Shown: positions 32,843-42,343 of the stretch, one piece after another
Layout: every line of letters begins with the position of its first letter
How positions within the stretch are numbered: the first letter of the stretch is position 1
Assembly: GCA_937872515.1 (NCBI GenBank)
Contig: CALMSX010000117.1
Span: forward strand, 62,001 to 126,000
Length of the DNA: 64,000 bases
Direction of reading: 5' to 3'
Source of the DNA: an uncultured Bacteroidota bacterium
Lineage (GTDB): Bacteria; Bacteroidota; Bacteroidia; Chitinophagales; Saprospiraceae
Made by a program: the position numbers and the translations under genes
Notes under the pieces: generated by a model
The model's input: only the letters and a program-made list of their open reading frames with translations
The model's database searches: none
What the model was told of the DNA's origin: nothing

Positions 32843-33097
32843 AAGAAATGAATGATGAATTTGGTTAGTGATGTCCAAAAATAAGTTATTTGAAGGAATT
32901 TGTATCAAATTCATAGGTAGGAGTAGTTTCAAAACTTAACAAAATAGACCCTGAGTTTTATATGTTAGATTAAACTTTAATATATAAAATATTTATAATA
33001 AACAACTATGAGACAGTAAGGTAGAGGATTTGGACTTGTTGATGAGATAAATCGGAGGCTTGGGCCTGTGCTTTAGCGAATATTGGGCCATTAAGAG

Positions 33098-33105
33098 TAT
33101 ATTTG
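33098..33105 (+). promoter_or_regulatory. -7 box of the Skp/S37 operon
   Basis: TATATTTG matches TAnnTTTG, 24 bp before the ATG at 33130. The rest of the 287-bp gap (32843-33129) is AT-rich with no ORF or clear repeat. Confidence 0.55.
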
Positions 33106-33129
33106 TGGTCCAATAAATTTAATTGAATA

Positions 33130-33753
33130 ATGAAAATTTTACCTTTAGTAGCCCTTGTTTTAATGGGATTGACAACCATTGTTTCATGTAAAAAAGAAGA
33201 AAAAGCAGCAGCCCTTCCCACCGCAGGCGAAGTGACTCCGGTTGGTGGTGTTAAGATAGTGTATGTAAATATTGATTCATTGCTGGAAGGTTATGACTTG
33301 TACCAGGAGCAGAAAAAATCATTAGAGACCCAAAGTTCAACTGCAGAAAAAAGCATAGCGTCAAAAATTGAAGCATTTCAAAAACGTTTGGCCAAGTTTC
33401 AGAGAGATGTCTATGAAACCCAACAAAAAGCACAAAATATTCCACCGGTTGAATTGAAGGCACTTGAGCAGAAATTTGCTGCCCAGCAAAATAACCTGGC
33501 AACAGAAGAGCAGTCTTTGATGAAACAAAGAGACGAAGCGGCCCTGGCCCTTGATAAAAGTTTGAATGACCTTCAGGCAAAACTAAAGAGCAACATCGAT
33601 AATTATCTGGCCAAAGTAGCAGCTGAAAAGGGATACGACTATGTATTGATTAAAGGATCAGCAGGGGGCGTATTGTTTGGAAAAGATGAACTGGATATAA
33701 CAAAAGCAGCGATTGCTGCTATGAATGAAGAGCATTCAGCTTCAAAAAAATAA
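33130..33753 (+). CDS. OmpH/Skp-family periplasmic chaperone, lipoprotein form
   Basis: A 207-aa Skp-like chaperone that would hold unfolded outer membrane proteins in the periplasm. The signal ends in a lipobox (IVSC), so it is lipidated. The start of the mature part (VKIVYVNIDSLLEGYDLYQE) is the classical OmpH strand-helix, then a long coiled coil of about 100 residues (residues ~60-160) rich in Lys, Gln and Glu, and the closing strand YDYVLIKGS. It is followed after 4 bp by an exported peptidase. Confidence 0.9.
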   Translation: MKILPLVALVLMGLTTIVSCKKEEKAAALPTAGEVTPVGGVKIVYVNIDSLLEGYDLYQEQKKSLETQSSTAEKSIASKIEAFQKRLAKFQRDVYETQQKAQNIPPVELKALEQKFAAQQNNLATEEQSLMKQRDEAALALDKSLNDLQAKLKSNIDNYLAKVAAEKGYDYVLIKGSAGGVLFGKDELDITKAAIAAMNEEHSASKK

Positions 33754-33757
33754 GAAC

Positions 33758-35050
33758 ATGGTTAGGATTGGTAAATGTTTTTTGAGCTTTTTGATGCTGA
33801 TGATATCCACCTGGCTTGGAGCACAGTCCAATAAGCTTGAAAGTCTTTTATTTGAGTTGCCCGATGTTAGTTTCAAAAAACTGGAAACTCCCAAGGGTTA
33901 TGAGGCTGCTTATGAATTGATGGTCAGGCAACCACTTGACCATAAAAATCCAGAGGGCAAATCATTTCACCAAAAAGTATACCTCGCTCACCGCAGTTTT
34001 GAAGCACCAACGGTGATGATTACAGAGGGCTACGACCGACCAGCGCACAGGATCTACGAATTGACTGACTTGATGGCTGGCAATCAGGTTCAGGTGGAGC
34101 ACCGGTATTTTGGTAAGAGCATGCCTGACAGTCTGAATTACACCTATCTTACCCTTGAGCAGGCCACTGCTGACTTGCATAAGGTCAATCAACTTTTGCG
34201 CAGCCTATATGCCAAAGACTGGATCAGCACCGGCATCAGCAAAGGAGGTCAAACAACTTTATTTTACAGGTATTTTTACCCCAATGATGTCGATGCTTCT
34301 GTTCCTTACGTTGCGCCCTTAAATACAGAATTGGAAGACCGTCGAATCTATACCTTTTTAGATACTGTAGGCAGTGATGAGTGCAGGAATAAAATTTTTA
34401 AAGTACAGAAAAGACTGTTACAAAACAGAGAAGAATGCCTTCAAAAATTGAAGTGGTTTTCAAAAGGTGCCGAAAAAAGTTTTACCTATCTTTCTATGGA
34501 AGAGGCATTTGAATATGCAGTGTTGGAATATTCTTTTTCTTTTTGGCAGTGGGGTTCTTCCTGCAATGAACTTCCGGATGAAAAGGTGAGTATGGATTCC
34601 CTCTTTAGTCATTTTTTAAAAGTATCAGACCCCGGTTTTTTCTCTGATCAGGACATCGATAAATTTGCTTCGCACTATTATCAGGCAGGCACTCAAATGG
34701 GTTATTATGGCTATGATGTCACCAAGTTTAAAAAGTGGATGAAGGCGCTGCCTACCTCTAAAAACCCTAGTGCCATATTTATGCCAGGAAAAATGCCCAT
34801 TAGTTTTACCCCGGAGTTTACGCAAGCAGTGTCTCAATGGGTAGACAACCGTGGTGACCGATTTATTTATATCAACGGCAATTCAGATACCTGGTCAGCC
34901 ACTGCTGTTAGACCCAAAGCAGGAAGAGATGCCCTTTGGTATTTTTTACCAGGTAAGGATCATGGAATGGCAAGGATTAAAAATCTTTCCGCAGACGAAA
35001 AGTCACACATCCAGGCTACGTTAAAAAGGTGGCTTGCCGAAGTGGAATAG
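33758..35050 (+). CDS. exported S37-family (PS-10) tripeptidyl aminopeptidase-like peptidase
   Basis: A 430-aa exported serine peptidase from ATG 33758; the signal is FLSFLMLMISTWLGAQ. The family core is clear: RQPLDHKNPEGKSFHQKVYL, EHRYFGKSMPDS, the nucleophile in GISKGGQTT, and VPYVAPL. Downstream are NGNSDTWSATA, with the acid, and GKDHGMARI, with the likely His. S37 peptidases release tripeptides from N-termini. Encoding it with the Skp chaperone (4 bp gap) hints at a link to periplasmic protein turnover; that is inference. Confidence 0.85.
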   Translation: MVRIGKCFLSFLMLMISTWLGAQSNKLESLLFELPDVSFKKLETPKGYEAAYELMVRQPLDHKNPEGKSFHQKVYLAHRSFEAPTVMITEGYDRPAHRIYELTDLMAGNQVQVEHRYFGKSMPDSLNYTYLTLEQATADLHKVNQLLRSLYAKDWISTGISKGGQTTLFYRYFYPNDVDASVPYVAPLNTELEDRRIYTFLDTVGSDECRNKIFKVQKRLLQNREECLQKLKWFSKGAEKSFTYLSMEEAFEYAVLEYSFSFWQWGSSCNELPDEKVSMDSLFSHFLKVSDPGFFSDQDIDKFASHYYQAGTQMGYYGYDVTKFKKWMKALPTSKNPSAIFMPGKMPISFTPEFTQAVSQWVDNRGDRFIYINGNSDTWSATAVRPKAGRDALWYFLPGKDHGMARIKNLSADEKSHIQATLKRWLAEVE

Positions 35051-35053
35051 GCA

Positions 35054-35074
35054 GCTGCAAAAGCCTTTTGCGGC
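35054..35074. terminator. hairpin between convergent genes
   Basis: GCTGCAAAA (35054-35062) pairs with TTTTGCGGC (35066-35074), with one wobble pair and a 3-nt loop, right after the S37 stop. It has no T run, so it is a weak or Rho-aided terminator. Confidence 0.4.
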
Positions 35075-35119
35075 ATCTTATAATCTTGTCAATTTGGGAA
35101 TAAAGTAGATGGCTTATCC

Positions 35120-36139
35120 TCAGGATTGATCTTTAATGATAAGTTCGGTTTTACCTGCTATTTCCAAACCTGCATGAATACCTGTAGTTTGCAGTAACAA
35201 TTGGTTGCTGCGATTATAAAGTTCAACGGTAATGGATGATGTCATACTTTCTTCTATTCTGCCAGACATAAAGCCATGAATGGGACTCGCCAGTAAGGTG
35301 CCTGAATCTTTCATTGCCCTTACCCGCAGCAGGTAAGAAGGATGATCAATGCCAACCCATACTTCTTTATCCTTGAAACTCAGATAGCGAAGACTACACC
35401 TATTGTAGGTGGTGAATCGAATGAGCTTCTGACCGTCATAGAGTCCGGCAATAAAGCCGGTAAACTCTCCCGTGACCCATGGAATGCGGGCCACAGAAAG
35501 CTTAAATCTCATGCCCTCCTGATTCTCGAAATGGTTACTTTGCATCCAAACATAGGCCGAGGGAAAAGAACGGCCCCAATCTTTTTCAGTATAGCCTTTA
35601 CCCTTATCAAAATCGATGTGGACTCCGTTATATTTTAAGGAACCCTGTAAAATGTGGCCCATGCTTACGATGCCGTGATAACATTCCATAAAGGGTACAA
35701 AAGAAAAAGGTCCCATGATACCCGGAGAGTACCAATGACTGGGCCATTTCACCTTGTTGGTAAATTGGAGTTCCCCACTGAGTTCGAGGCCATCCAAAAT
35801 CATGGAGTCTTCGGAGAAAAAATTATTTCCGATTTGGATGGCAAACCGGTCTTTGCTTGCTGAAAATTGGTTTAAGTCAAATTTATGGTAGAAGGCAACC
35901 CGGGCTTTTCCATCCAGAATTTGAATAAATGCATGACCATTGCCTTGCTTATCGATTGCGATCCCCGGAATTACAGCAAAAGCAGCATTGCCAGGTGCAT
36001 TTACTATTTTAAAATACCAGCCTTCAAAATAGTTTTGTTTCTTACCCCGGCCCTGAAAACGATCGGGGTTAAAAAGGGGAAAGTTCATTTTTCCAAACAT
36101 CCACAAATTGTTAAAAGGTGAAACCTGATTGAACAACAT
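35120..36139 (-). CDS. tocopherol cyclase family protein
   Basis: A protein of about 340 aa related to plant tocopherol cyclase (PF14249). The signature NYFEGWYFKIV follows the start of the fold (NPDRFQG), and later motifs include WYSPGIMGPFSFVPFMECYHG and KGYTEKDWGRSFPSAYVWMQ. Bacteria of this phylum are not known to make tocopherol, so the substrate is open; related proteins may act on other prenyl or lipid compounds. Three ATGs are possible (36139, 36100, 36088). The longest frame, from 36229, is excluded because it would run into the divergent SLC13 gene. Confidence 0.85.
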   Translation of the reverse strand: MLFNQVSPFNNLWMFGKMNFPLFNPDRFQGRGKKQNYFEGWYFKIVNAPGNAAFAVIPGIAIDKQGNGHAFIQILDGKARVAFYHKFDLNQFSASKDRFAIQIGNNFFSEDSMILDGLELSGELQFTNKVKWPSHWYSPGIMGPFSFVPFMECYHGIVSMGHILQGSLKYNGVHIDFDKGKGYTEKDWGRSFPSAYVWMQSNHFENQEGMRFKLSVARIPWVTGEFTGFIAGLYDGQKLIRFTTYNRCSLRYLSFKDKEVWVGIDHPSYLLRVRAMKDSGTLLASPIHGFMSGRIEESMTSSITVELYNRSNQLLLQTTGIHAGLEIAGKTELIIKDQS

Positions 36140-36185
36140 CAAAAAGTGATACAAGGATACATATAAATTTATTACCTTGGCTAAC

Positions 36186-37616
36186 ATGAATTTTTGGAAG
36201 TCGTCGTTCGGGTATCTTTTCGGAGGCATTATCGCTGCACTATTGACTTATTTTTTAACAGAAGGGCTCCTGGATCCGGCGGCCCGCGGTGCTATTTCCA
36301 TTGGTGTGCTCATGGTCATTTGGTGGGTGAGTGAAGCCCTGCCCATGCCAGTTGTGGCCCTGGTGCCACTGGTTGCCTTTCCGATTTTAAAGATTGCAAA
36401 AACGGATGATGTGGCAGCCTCATATGCCAATCCCGCCATCTACTTGTTTTTTGGAGGTTTTATGCTTGGCCTGGCCATAGAAAAATGGAATTTGCACAAG
36501 AGGATCGCCTTGAGCATAATACAGGCTACAGGCACCAGCGGAAACAAGATTGTATTGGGCTTTATCCTGGCAACAGGCTTTCTGAGCATGTGGCTAAGCA
36601 ATACAGCAACCACCATGATGATGTATCCCATAGCCATGTCTGTGATCAGTGTAATGGAGCATAAGTCCGATTCAGGTAACACTAAAAACCTGGCATTGAC
36701 CCTGATGTTGTCCATCGCTTATGCTTCCAATTTTGGAGGCATTGCTACCATAATTGGTACACCCCCAAATGTGGCTTATGCCGGATTTTTTTTGGAAAAG
36801 TATGGAGTAGAGCTTGATTTTTTTAAGTGGTTTATATTGTGTGCTCCCATTTCAGTATTGCTGCTGATTGGACTTTACTGGGTCATGGTCAAATGGCTGT
36901 TTCCCAGTCACATTCAACATTCTGCAGATGCCGCAGCATATGTGGCAGCTGAAAAAGCGAATTTGGGCCCTTTAGGAAAATCTGAAGGTAGGGTATTACT
37001 GGTATTTGTTTTCACCGCTTTGCTTTGGATATTTCGAGCTGTGATCAATGATCTCCAATCTTATGTCAAATTGGATGACACCATAATAGCCGTTGTAGCA
37101 GCTATTGTGCTTTTTATCGTTCCATCAGAGAAGAAAGGTCATGCCTTGCTGGATTGGCAGGATACATCGAGGATGGCGTGGGGTATTCTTCTCCTTTTTG
37201 GTGGAGGAATAGCGCTGGCCGATGCCCTGGAAAGCACGGGTATGATTCAAAAAGTGGGAGGCTGGCTGGCCGGTTTTGGCAACAACACCTTACTTCTTGT
37301 ATTTCTGGTGATTGTTTTTTCATTGTTTATAGGAGAATTTATGAGCAATATTGCCCAGGTCATTGTTTTTGCTCCCCTAGTTTCTGCGATGGCGGATAGT
37401 TTGGCACTTAACCCAATAATGCTAGGCATTCCGATGACCCTTGCAGCCAGCTGTGCAGGAATGATGCCTATGGCTACACCACCCAATGCCATTGTTTTTG
37501 CCAGTGGGCACATTCGTTTTAAAGACATGGTGTTAACAGGCTTTGTTATGAATATCATAGCCATAGGTTTGATCATGATTTTTTCCTGGTTTGTTTTACC
37601 CTTAATATGGTTGTAA
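36186..37616 (+). CDS. SLC13/DASS family sodium-coupled carboxylate transporter
   Basis: An inner membrane symporter of 476 aa from ATG 36186 for dicarboxylates or a similar anion. It has both family signatures: SNTATTMMMYPI in the first half and TIIGTPPNVAYAG, and in the second half the matching ATPPNAIVFASG. About 11 helices are predicted, with the inverted-repeat layout of the DASS family. The substrate (succinate, malate, citrate or sulfate) cannot be told. A TACCTTGG sequence, one base off a promoter box, lies just before the ATG. It is divergent from the tocopherol cyclase-like gene. Confidence 0.92.
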   Translation: MNFWKSSFGYLFGGIIAALLTYFLTEGLLDPAARGAISIGVLMVIWWVSEALPMPVVALVPLVAFPILKIAKTDDVAASYANPAIYLFFGGFMLGLAIEKWNLHKRIALSIIQATGTSGNKIVLGFILATGFLSMWLSNTATTMMMYPIAMSVISVMEHKSDSGNTKNLALTLMLSIAYASNFGGIATIIGTPPNVAYAGFFLEKYGVELDFFKWFILCAPISVLLLIGLYWVMVKWLFPSHIQHSADAAAYVAAEKANLGPLGKSEGRVLLVFVFTALLWIFRAVINDLQSYVKLDDTIIAVVAAIVLFIVPSEKKGHALLDWQDTSRMAWGILLLFGGGIALADALESTGMIQKVGGWLAGFGNNTLLLVFLVIVFSLFIGEFMSNIAQVIVFAPLVSAMADSLALNPIMLGIPMTLAASCAGMMPMATPPNAIVFASGHIRFKDMVLTGFVMNIIAIGLIMIFSWFVLPLIWL

Positions 37617-37690
37617 TTCATTGATCAGCATTCAAAGAACGGCTGAGCTTTATTAGCAATGGAAGTGAGCACCCTGTGATATTATTTTGG

Positions 37691-37698
37691 TAACTTTG
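37691..37698 (+). promoter_or_regulatory. -7 box of the folD operon
   Basis: TAACTTTG matches TAnnTTTG, 20 bp before the ATG at 37719; no TTG at -33. Confidence 0.6.
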
Positions 37699-37718
37699 CA
37701 CTCTAAAAAAGTAGAAAA

Positions 37719-38594
37719 ATGGTCCTTTTGGATGGAAAAAAGCTGGCGGAAGAGGTAAAGCTGGAAATTAAAAAAGAAGTGGATGCCATGGTGGATAAGG
37801 GACAAAGACCACCCCACCTAGCCGCTATTTTGGTAGGTGACAATCCAGCTTCCAAGGCTTATGTTTCGACCAAAATCAAGTTTTGTGAAGATGTGGGTTA
37901 TGGCTCTACACTTATTGCCTTGCCAGGAGATACCTCAGAAGGAGCCCTCCTGGAGGAAGTACAAAAGTTGAATGCCAATGGCGAAATTGATGGTTATATT
38001 GTTCAGTTGCCCCTGCCCCGTCATATTGATGAACAAAAAATAAATCTGGCCATCGATCCTGAAAAGGATGTAGATGGCTTTCATCCCATGAATTTTGGCA
38101 AGATGGCACAGGGTATGGATGCATTCTTGCCGGCAACACCTTATGGTATTTTGGAAATGCTGCGCAGATACCAAATACCAACAGAAGGAAAATACTGTGT
38201 GGTATTAGGCAGGAGCAACATTGTGGGAGGCCCCATGAGTATTCTGATGGCTCGCAAGGGATATCCTGGCAATTGCACCGTTACCCTGGTACATAGTAAA
38301 ACTACCCACCTGGCTGAAGAACTTCGTCGGGCAGACATCATTATAGCAGCCATTGGCATTCCTCATTTTGTAAAGGCGGATATGGTCAAAGAAGGGGCGG
38401 TGGTCATTGATGTAGGCATCAACAGAGTAGAAGACAAAAATAAAAAATCGGGATACAGCCTTACAGGAGATGTGGACTTTGAAGGCTTAAAAGAAAAATG
38501 CAGTCATTTGAGTCCGGTACCGGGAGGAGTAGGACCAATGACGGTTACGGCTCTGATGCTCAATACGTTGAGGGCGGCCCAAAAACAAGCATAG
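37719..38594 (+). CDS. folD: methylenetetrahydrofolate dehydrogenase/cyclohydrolase
   Basis: A cytosolic bifunctional enzyme that oxidises 5,10-methylene-THF with NADP+ and opens methenyl-THF to 10-formyl-THF. The 291-aa length is normal. Catalytic motif YVSTKIKFCED holds Tyr48 and Lys52; GYIVQLPLPRHID, the Rossmann segment VVLGRSNIVGGPMS and the closing PVPGGVGPMTVTALML are all present. It is first in a four-gene run (folD, DinB-like, prmA, fkbM) with gaps of 2 bp or less. Confidence 0.97.
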   Translation: MVLLDGKKLAEEVKLEIKKEVDAMVDKGQRPPHLAAILVGDNPASKAYVSTKIKFCEDVGYGSTLIALPGDTSEGALLEEVQKLNANGEIDGYIVQLPLPRHIDEQKINLAIDPEKDVDGFHPMNFGKMAQGMDAFLPATPYGILEMLRRYQIPTEGKYCVVLGRSNIVGGPMSILMARKGYPGNCTVTLVHSKTTHLAEELRRADIIIAAIGIPHFVKADMVKEGAVVIDVGINRVEDKNKKSGYSLTGDVDFEGLKEKCSHLSPVPGGVGPMTVTALMLNTLRAAQKQA

Positions 38595-38596
38595 GT

Positions 38597-39103
38597 ATGA
38601 ATAACGAATTTCACCCGATCGGACTTTCGGCTATTTTGGGCCAGCTCAAGACCATGATCTCAGGTCTCAAGCCGGGCATGTACAACCAGGCCCTGGAGGT
38701 ATTAAATGGTGCTACGATTGGCAAACACATCAGACACATCCATGACTTCTACAAGGCTGTGGTTGAAGGGGCAGCCGATGGTATAATTGATTATAATCGC
38801 AGAGACAGAGATGAAGCCATTGAAAATTCTCCGGACCTTGCCCTCCGGCAGTTTGAGCTTTGGCATGCTAAATTAGAGGCACTAAACAAAGAGAATGAGG
38901 TATTGGTAAGTGCTTCAATTGGATATGAAGATAAACCGACCATGATCAAATCCAGCATTGAAAGAGAAATGATGTATGCTTATGATCATGCCATCCATCA
39001 TTTGGCACTTATTAAAATTGGATTTGAATCGGCACATGATCAAAGGTTACCAGCAGATTTTGGGGTAGCCCCGTCTACCCTTCACCACCACAAAAAAAAG
39101 TAA
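38597..39103 (+). CDS. DinB-like four-helix protein
   Basis: A 168-aa protein from ATG 38597, two bases after the folD stop. It fits the DinB/YfiT four-helix metal-binding fold: a first helix with HIRHIHDFYKAV (about residues 39-50) and a late helix with AYDHAIHHLALIKIG that together offer several His ligands. The end GVAPSTLHHHKKK is His- and Lys-rich. DinB-fold enzymes are often thiol transferases; no reaction can be assigned. Its place between folD and prmA suggests housekeeping co-expression. Confidence 0.8.
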   Translation: MNNEFHPIGLSAILGQLKTMISGLKPGMYNQALEVLNGATIGKHIRHIHDFYKAVVEGAADGIIDYNRRDRDEAIENSPDLALRQFELWHAKLEALNKENEVLVSASIGYEDKPTMIKSSIEREMMYAYDHAIHHLALIKIGFESAHDQRLPADFGVAPSTLHHHKKK

Positions 39104-39104
39104 A

Positions 39105-39929
39105 ATGGCTAGTTCTTATGTTTTGTTGGATATACCTGGTGGAAATGACATTGTCATGGCCCGGCTATCTGAATTGGGCTTTGAGGCATTTGAAGAAAAT
39201 GATGAAAATATAATTGGTTATCTACCTTCTCAACTTTATAATGCTGAAATAAAATCAGAAGTGGAGTTCCTGCTTGCAGACTCCGGATTCCAGGGGCAAT
39301 GGAGCAATATGGAAGCCAGGAATTGGAATGAAGTGTGGGAATCTAATTTTTCTCCGGTGGAGGTAACAAATGTTTGTAGGGTACGGGCCAATTTCCACGA
39401 AGCAGATCCTGATTACCCCTATGAAATTGTCATACAACCCAAGATGGCGTTTGGAACCGGTCATCACCAGACTACCTATATGATGATCAAGTTGATGGCC
39501 GACATAGAATTTAAAGATCAGAAGGTTTTTGATTTTGGTTGTGGTACGGGTATTCTGGCCATTTTTGCTTCAATGAGAGGAGCCTTGTCTGTGTTTGCCA
39601 ATGATATCGAAAACGAAAGTTATCTCAACACCCTCGAGAATGCACAGGTTAACCATATTGGCAATATCAGGGCAATGGAAGGTGGATTAGAGGTAGTTGA
39701 GGATCAACTTTTTGATATTATACTTGCCAACATCAATAGAAATGTATTGTTGGCCTCTGCACAACGATTGTCTTCCTTTTCAAGACCCGGAGGGATTTTA
39801 CTTTTGTCGGGGATTCTTGAAACTGATTATGATGTCATCACGGAAGCTTTTAATAACGCAGGATTTGTATTGGATAAAAAAGAACAAAAGGATGCGTGGC
39901 TTTGTTTGGAATGGCACAAATCCCTTTGA
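39105..39929 (+). CDS. prmA: ribosomal protein L11 methyltransferase
   Basis: A SAM-dependent enzyme that trimethylates ribosomal protein L11, 274 aa. The N-terminal L11-recognition domain precedes the linker WNEVWESNFSPVEV. The catalytic domain has MAFGTGHHQTTYMMI, SAM motif I VFDFGCGTGILAIFA and the NPPY-like motif ILANINRNVLL. The ATG is one base after the previous stop region (TAAAATG), and its own TGA overlaps the fkbM start (TGATG). Confidence 0.95.
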   Translation: MASSYVLLDIPGGNDIVMARLSELGFEAFEENDENIIGYLPSQLYNAEIKSEVEFLLADSGFQGQWSNMEARNWNEVWESNFSPVEVTNVCRVRANFHEADPDYPYEIVIQPKMAFGTGHHQTTYMMIKLMADIEFKDQKVFDFGCGTGILAIFASMRGALSVFANDIENESYLNTLENAQVNHIGNIRAMEGGLEVVEDQLFDIILANINRNVLLASAQRLSSFSRPGGILLLSGILETDYDVITEAFNNAGFVLDKKEQKDAWLCLEWHKSL

Positions 39930-40720
39930 TGAAATTGATGATAAAAGCTTCCTCCTTGATTTCATTGATTCTACAACCGATCCGCCGGATTCGCCAGAAA
40001 CAAAAGCTTGCAAAAATTGCCCAAGTCAACGGACTCAAGTTGGATGCTGAAGGCAATTTGGAAAGTCTGTTTACGCTTGAAGAGGTTTTTATACAGCGGA
40101 GTTATGCTGATTATTTTCCTTTTTACAAAAAAGTAACCATTTTGGATGTTGGGGCGCACAAAGGTTATTTTTCACTGTTTGCTTTTAACAATGTATTGCA
40201 AGGCTCCACCATTATAGCGGTAGAACCCAATGGTAACAACAGCAGTGTATTGAAAAAAAACTTGCACCAAAATCAGGTAAGCGGGGTGCATGTTGTCCAT
40301 GCGGCCATCCATACATCAGACGAAAAAATTAAATTGTTTACAAGTGAATCAGAGAATCATAGCCTTGTAGTTGATACGGCCAATAAAAATGAATTTACAG
40401 TGGTTCAGGGTATCCAACTGGCGACCCTGATGGCCGACTTTCAAGTGGAAAGGGTGGATTTTTTAAAACTGGATTGTGAAGGCGCTGAGTATGAGGTTTT
40501 ATATAAATTGCCTAAAGCCATCTATGAAAAAATAGAAGTGATTTCGATGGAGTTTCATGATTTGAAACAGACCGGCTATACTGCCCTTGATTTGGCCGAT
40601 CACCTCATGCAGATGGGCTATGAAATTCTTAAATTGGAACACAGAGCTAGCCATAAAAACCTCAACTATGGAAGGCTTATTGCCAGACGGCTTAAGACGG
40701 AGATACCGGCTCCCAAATGA
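39929..40720 (+). CDS. FkbM family methyltransferase
   Basis: A SAM-dependent methyltransferase of 263 aa; the start at 39929 overlaps the prmA stop by one base. It has SAM motif I VTILDVGAHKGYFSLFAF, the acidic motif IIAVEPN, and FLKLDCEGAEYEVL, the hallmark of the FkbM fold. FkbM-type enzymes usually O-methylate sugars or small molecules; the acceptor is unknown here. The 3' end overlaps the convergent WD40 gene by 29 bp, which is unusual. Confidence 0.9.
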   Translation: MKLMIKASSLISLILQPIRRIRQKQKLAKIAQVNGLKLDAEGNLESLFTLEEVFIQRSYADYFPFYKKVTILDVGAHKGYFSLFAFNNVLQGSTIIAVEPNGNNSSVLKKNLHQNQVSGVHVVHAAIHTSDEKIKLFTSESENHSLVVDTANKNEFTVVQGIQLATLMADFQVERVDFLKLDCEGAEYEVLYKLPKAIYEKIEVISMEFHDLKQTGYTALDLADHLMQMGYEILKLEHRASHKNLNYGRLIARRLKTEIPAPK

Positions 40721-41582
40721 TGATGGTTTTGTCATCAGAACCGCTTACCAGCTCCCTTGTATGGGGAAGAGAAATGACCTTGTTGACCGAATGAAAGTGA
40801 CCTTTGGCAAATGTGTTTTTACTTTCAGCCAGCCGTCCATCTTTGTTCCAGATTCGCATGGTCTTGTCTCTGCCAGCCGATACCAACCAGTCATCGGTAA
40901 AACAGAGACTGTTGATGGTTCCCATGTGCGCATTGATGGATGTTAGGCATTGATCATTCTGCTGTGTATCCCAAATTTTCAACTGGGCATCTCTGCCTCC
41001 AGAATACAGAAAATGGTCACTTTTAGCCAGGGTAAAAACACTCATTTCGTGGGCCAGAAAAAAATGATGCAAAGTTTGTAATTCAGTGTTGACCAGATAG
41101 ATAAAACCATCGCTGGCTCCGGCATAAAAAAAATCACCGTCAGGTAGTAGCGTTCTAATGGCCTGACTGCTTAGTTGAAGCTTATTTTTTATCAAAAAAG
41201 TATCGTGTTGCCAAAAGAACAAATTGCCATCGCCATGTGCAGTTATAATGTGGGTAGTTGTGCCAATGATGCTATATATGGGTGAAACTCCGGTTTTTAC
41301 CGATGAAATTATTTTATTTTGTTGCAGGTCGATTGAATACAAGACACCTTCCAATCCACCGCAGACCAATAGATTTTGAATGGGTAGATAGTGACAACAA
41401 TACAGAGCCTTATCTGATCTGGCAATGAGTTCTCCATTTTCATGCATTTCATTGGGCCAAAACACCACAAATCCATCACCACCTACCGAAAAAAATCCTC
41501 GGCCAGGGCCTTCGCACATGCCGAAAACAGCTCCTAAGTGTCCGTTGAGGGTGGTTTTGTGTTTAAATATGAGGTCATTCAT
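40692..41582 (-). CDS. WD40 repeat beta-propeller protein
   Basis: A 296-aa protein made almost wholly of WD40 repeats, about seven blades and so one propeller. Clear units end in FVVFW, LKIWD, MRIWN and IIIWE, with GH starters (LNGHLGAVFGM, INAHMGTINSLCF, AKGHFHSVNKVI) and SGGRD or SGSDD turns. No signal peptide is seen, so it is cytosolic and probably a scaffold. It faces the fkbM gene and overlaps it by 29 bp. No kinase or protease domain is attached. Confidence 0.9.
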   Translation of the reverse strand: MNDLIFKHKTTLNGHLGAVFGMCEGPGRGFFSVGGDGFVVFWPNEMHENGELIARSDKALYCCHYLPIQNLLVCGGLEGVLYSIDLQQNKIISSVKTGVSPIYSIIGTTTHIITAHGDGNLFFWQHDTFLIKNKLQLSSQAIRTLLPDGDFFYAGASDGFIYLVNTELQTLHHFFLAHEMSVFTLAKSDHFLYSGGRDAQLKIWDTQQNDQCLTSINAHMGTINSLCFTDDWLVSAGRDKTMRIWNKDGRLAESKNTFAKGHFHSVNKVISLPHTRELVSGSDDKTIIIWEPVSPS

Positions 41583-41683
41583 GACATATAGAGAAAATTG
41601 GAATTCCTCTAGGGGTAAAGGTACAAAGAGCAGCGCTTTATGGCTAGTTTTTGTATCTTGGCCGAAAATATAAAAGCAAATTT

Positions 41684-42343
41684 ATGCCGTTGGTTTTTGA
41701 AAAAATCCTTGATCCAGGTACCCGATTAGGGGTTTGGCTGGCGACAGAAGGTGATGATTTTTTTAAACAGGGCATCCAATTGCACGAAACAGAAAAAGAA
41801 GAAATTGCCAAACTACAGGCAAGAAAAAAATCAGAGTGGCTGGCATCGCGTTACCTATTGCACTATTTGACCGGCCGGGACGAACGGCTGATCACCCTGA
41901 AAGACCAAAGTGGCAAGCCTTATCTCGAAGGTAATGCGCACCACATCTCCTTGAGTCATTCAGGCAACTATACAGCTGCTATAATTGCAGATCATGCAAC
42001 AGGCATCGACATCCAGGTAATCCAGCCTAAAATAGAGCGCATAGTGCCCAAATTTTTATCACCCTTTGAAATTGAACACCTTCCCCAAAATGAAATGATG
42101 AAGTATTGGCACATATATTGGGGGGCTAAGGAGTGTCTTTTTAAGGCGTATGGTAAGGGAAGGGTGGATTTTAAATCTCAACTATTTATTCAACCCATCA
42201 CAGAAAAAGATGATTTTTGTTTGGGTGAGGTCCGGAAAGCAGATGTGAGTGCGCAATACAAAATGGAATTTTTGAGTTTTGCGGATAGCATTTTGGTTTA
42301 TATTGCAAAAGAAATCTATAAGATAGAAAATAATGAGAGGTAA
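41684..42343 (+). CDS. 4'-phosphopantetheinyl transferase superfamily protein
   Basis: A 219-aa Sfp-like enzyme from ATG 41684 that would move phosphopantetheine from CoA onto a carrier protein Ser. It has HHISLSHSGNYTAA and the Mg-binding GIDIQ followed, about 55 residues later, by WGAKECLFKAYG, the WxxKE motif. The pseudo-dimer length fits the Sfp class rather than AcpS. It opens a run of four overlapping genes (to 44724). No carrier protein or synthase gene is in the window, so its target is elsewhere. Confidence 0.92.
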   Translation: MPLVFEKILDPGTRLGVWLATEGDDFFKQGIQLHETEKEEIAKLQARKKSEWLASRYLLHYLTGRDERLITLKDQSGKPYLEGNAHHISLSHSGNYTAAIIADHATGIDIQVIQPKIERIVPKFLSPFEIEHLPQNEMMKYWHIYWGAKECLFKAYGKGRVDFKSQLFIQPITEKDDFCLGEVRKADVSAQYKMEFLSFADSILVYIAKEIYKIENNER

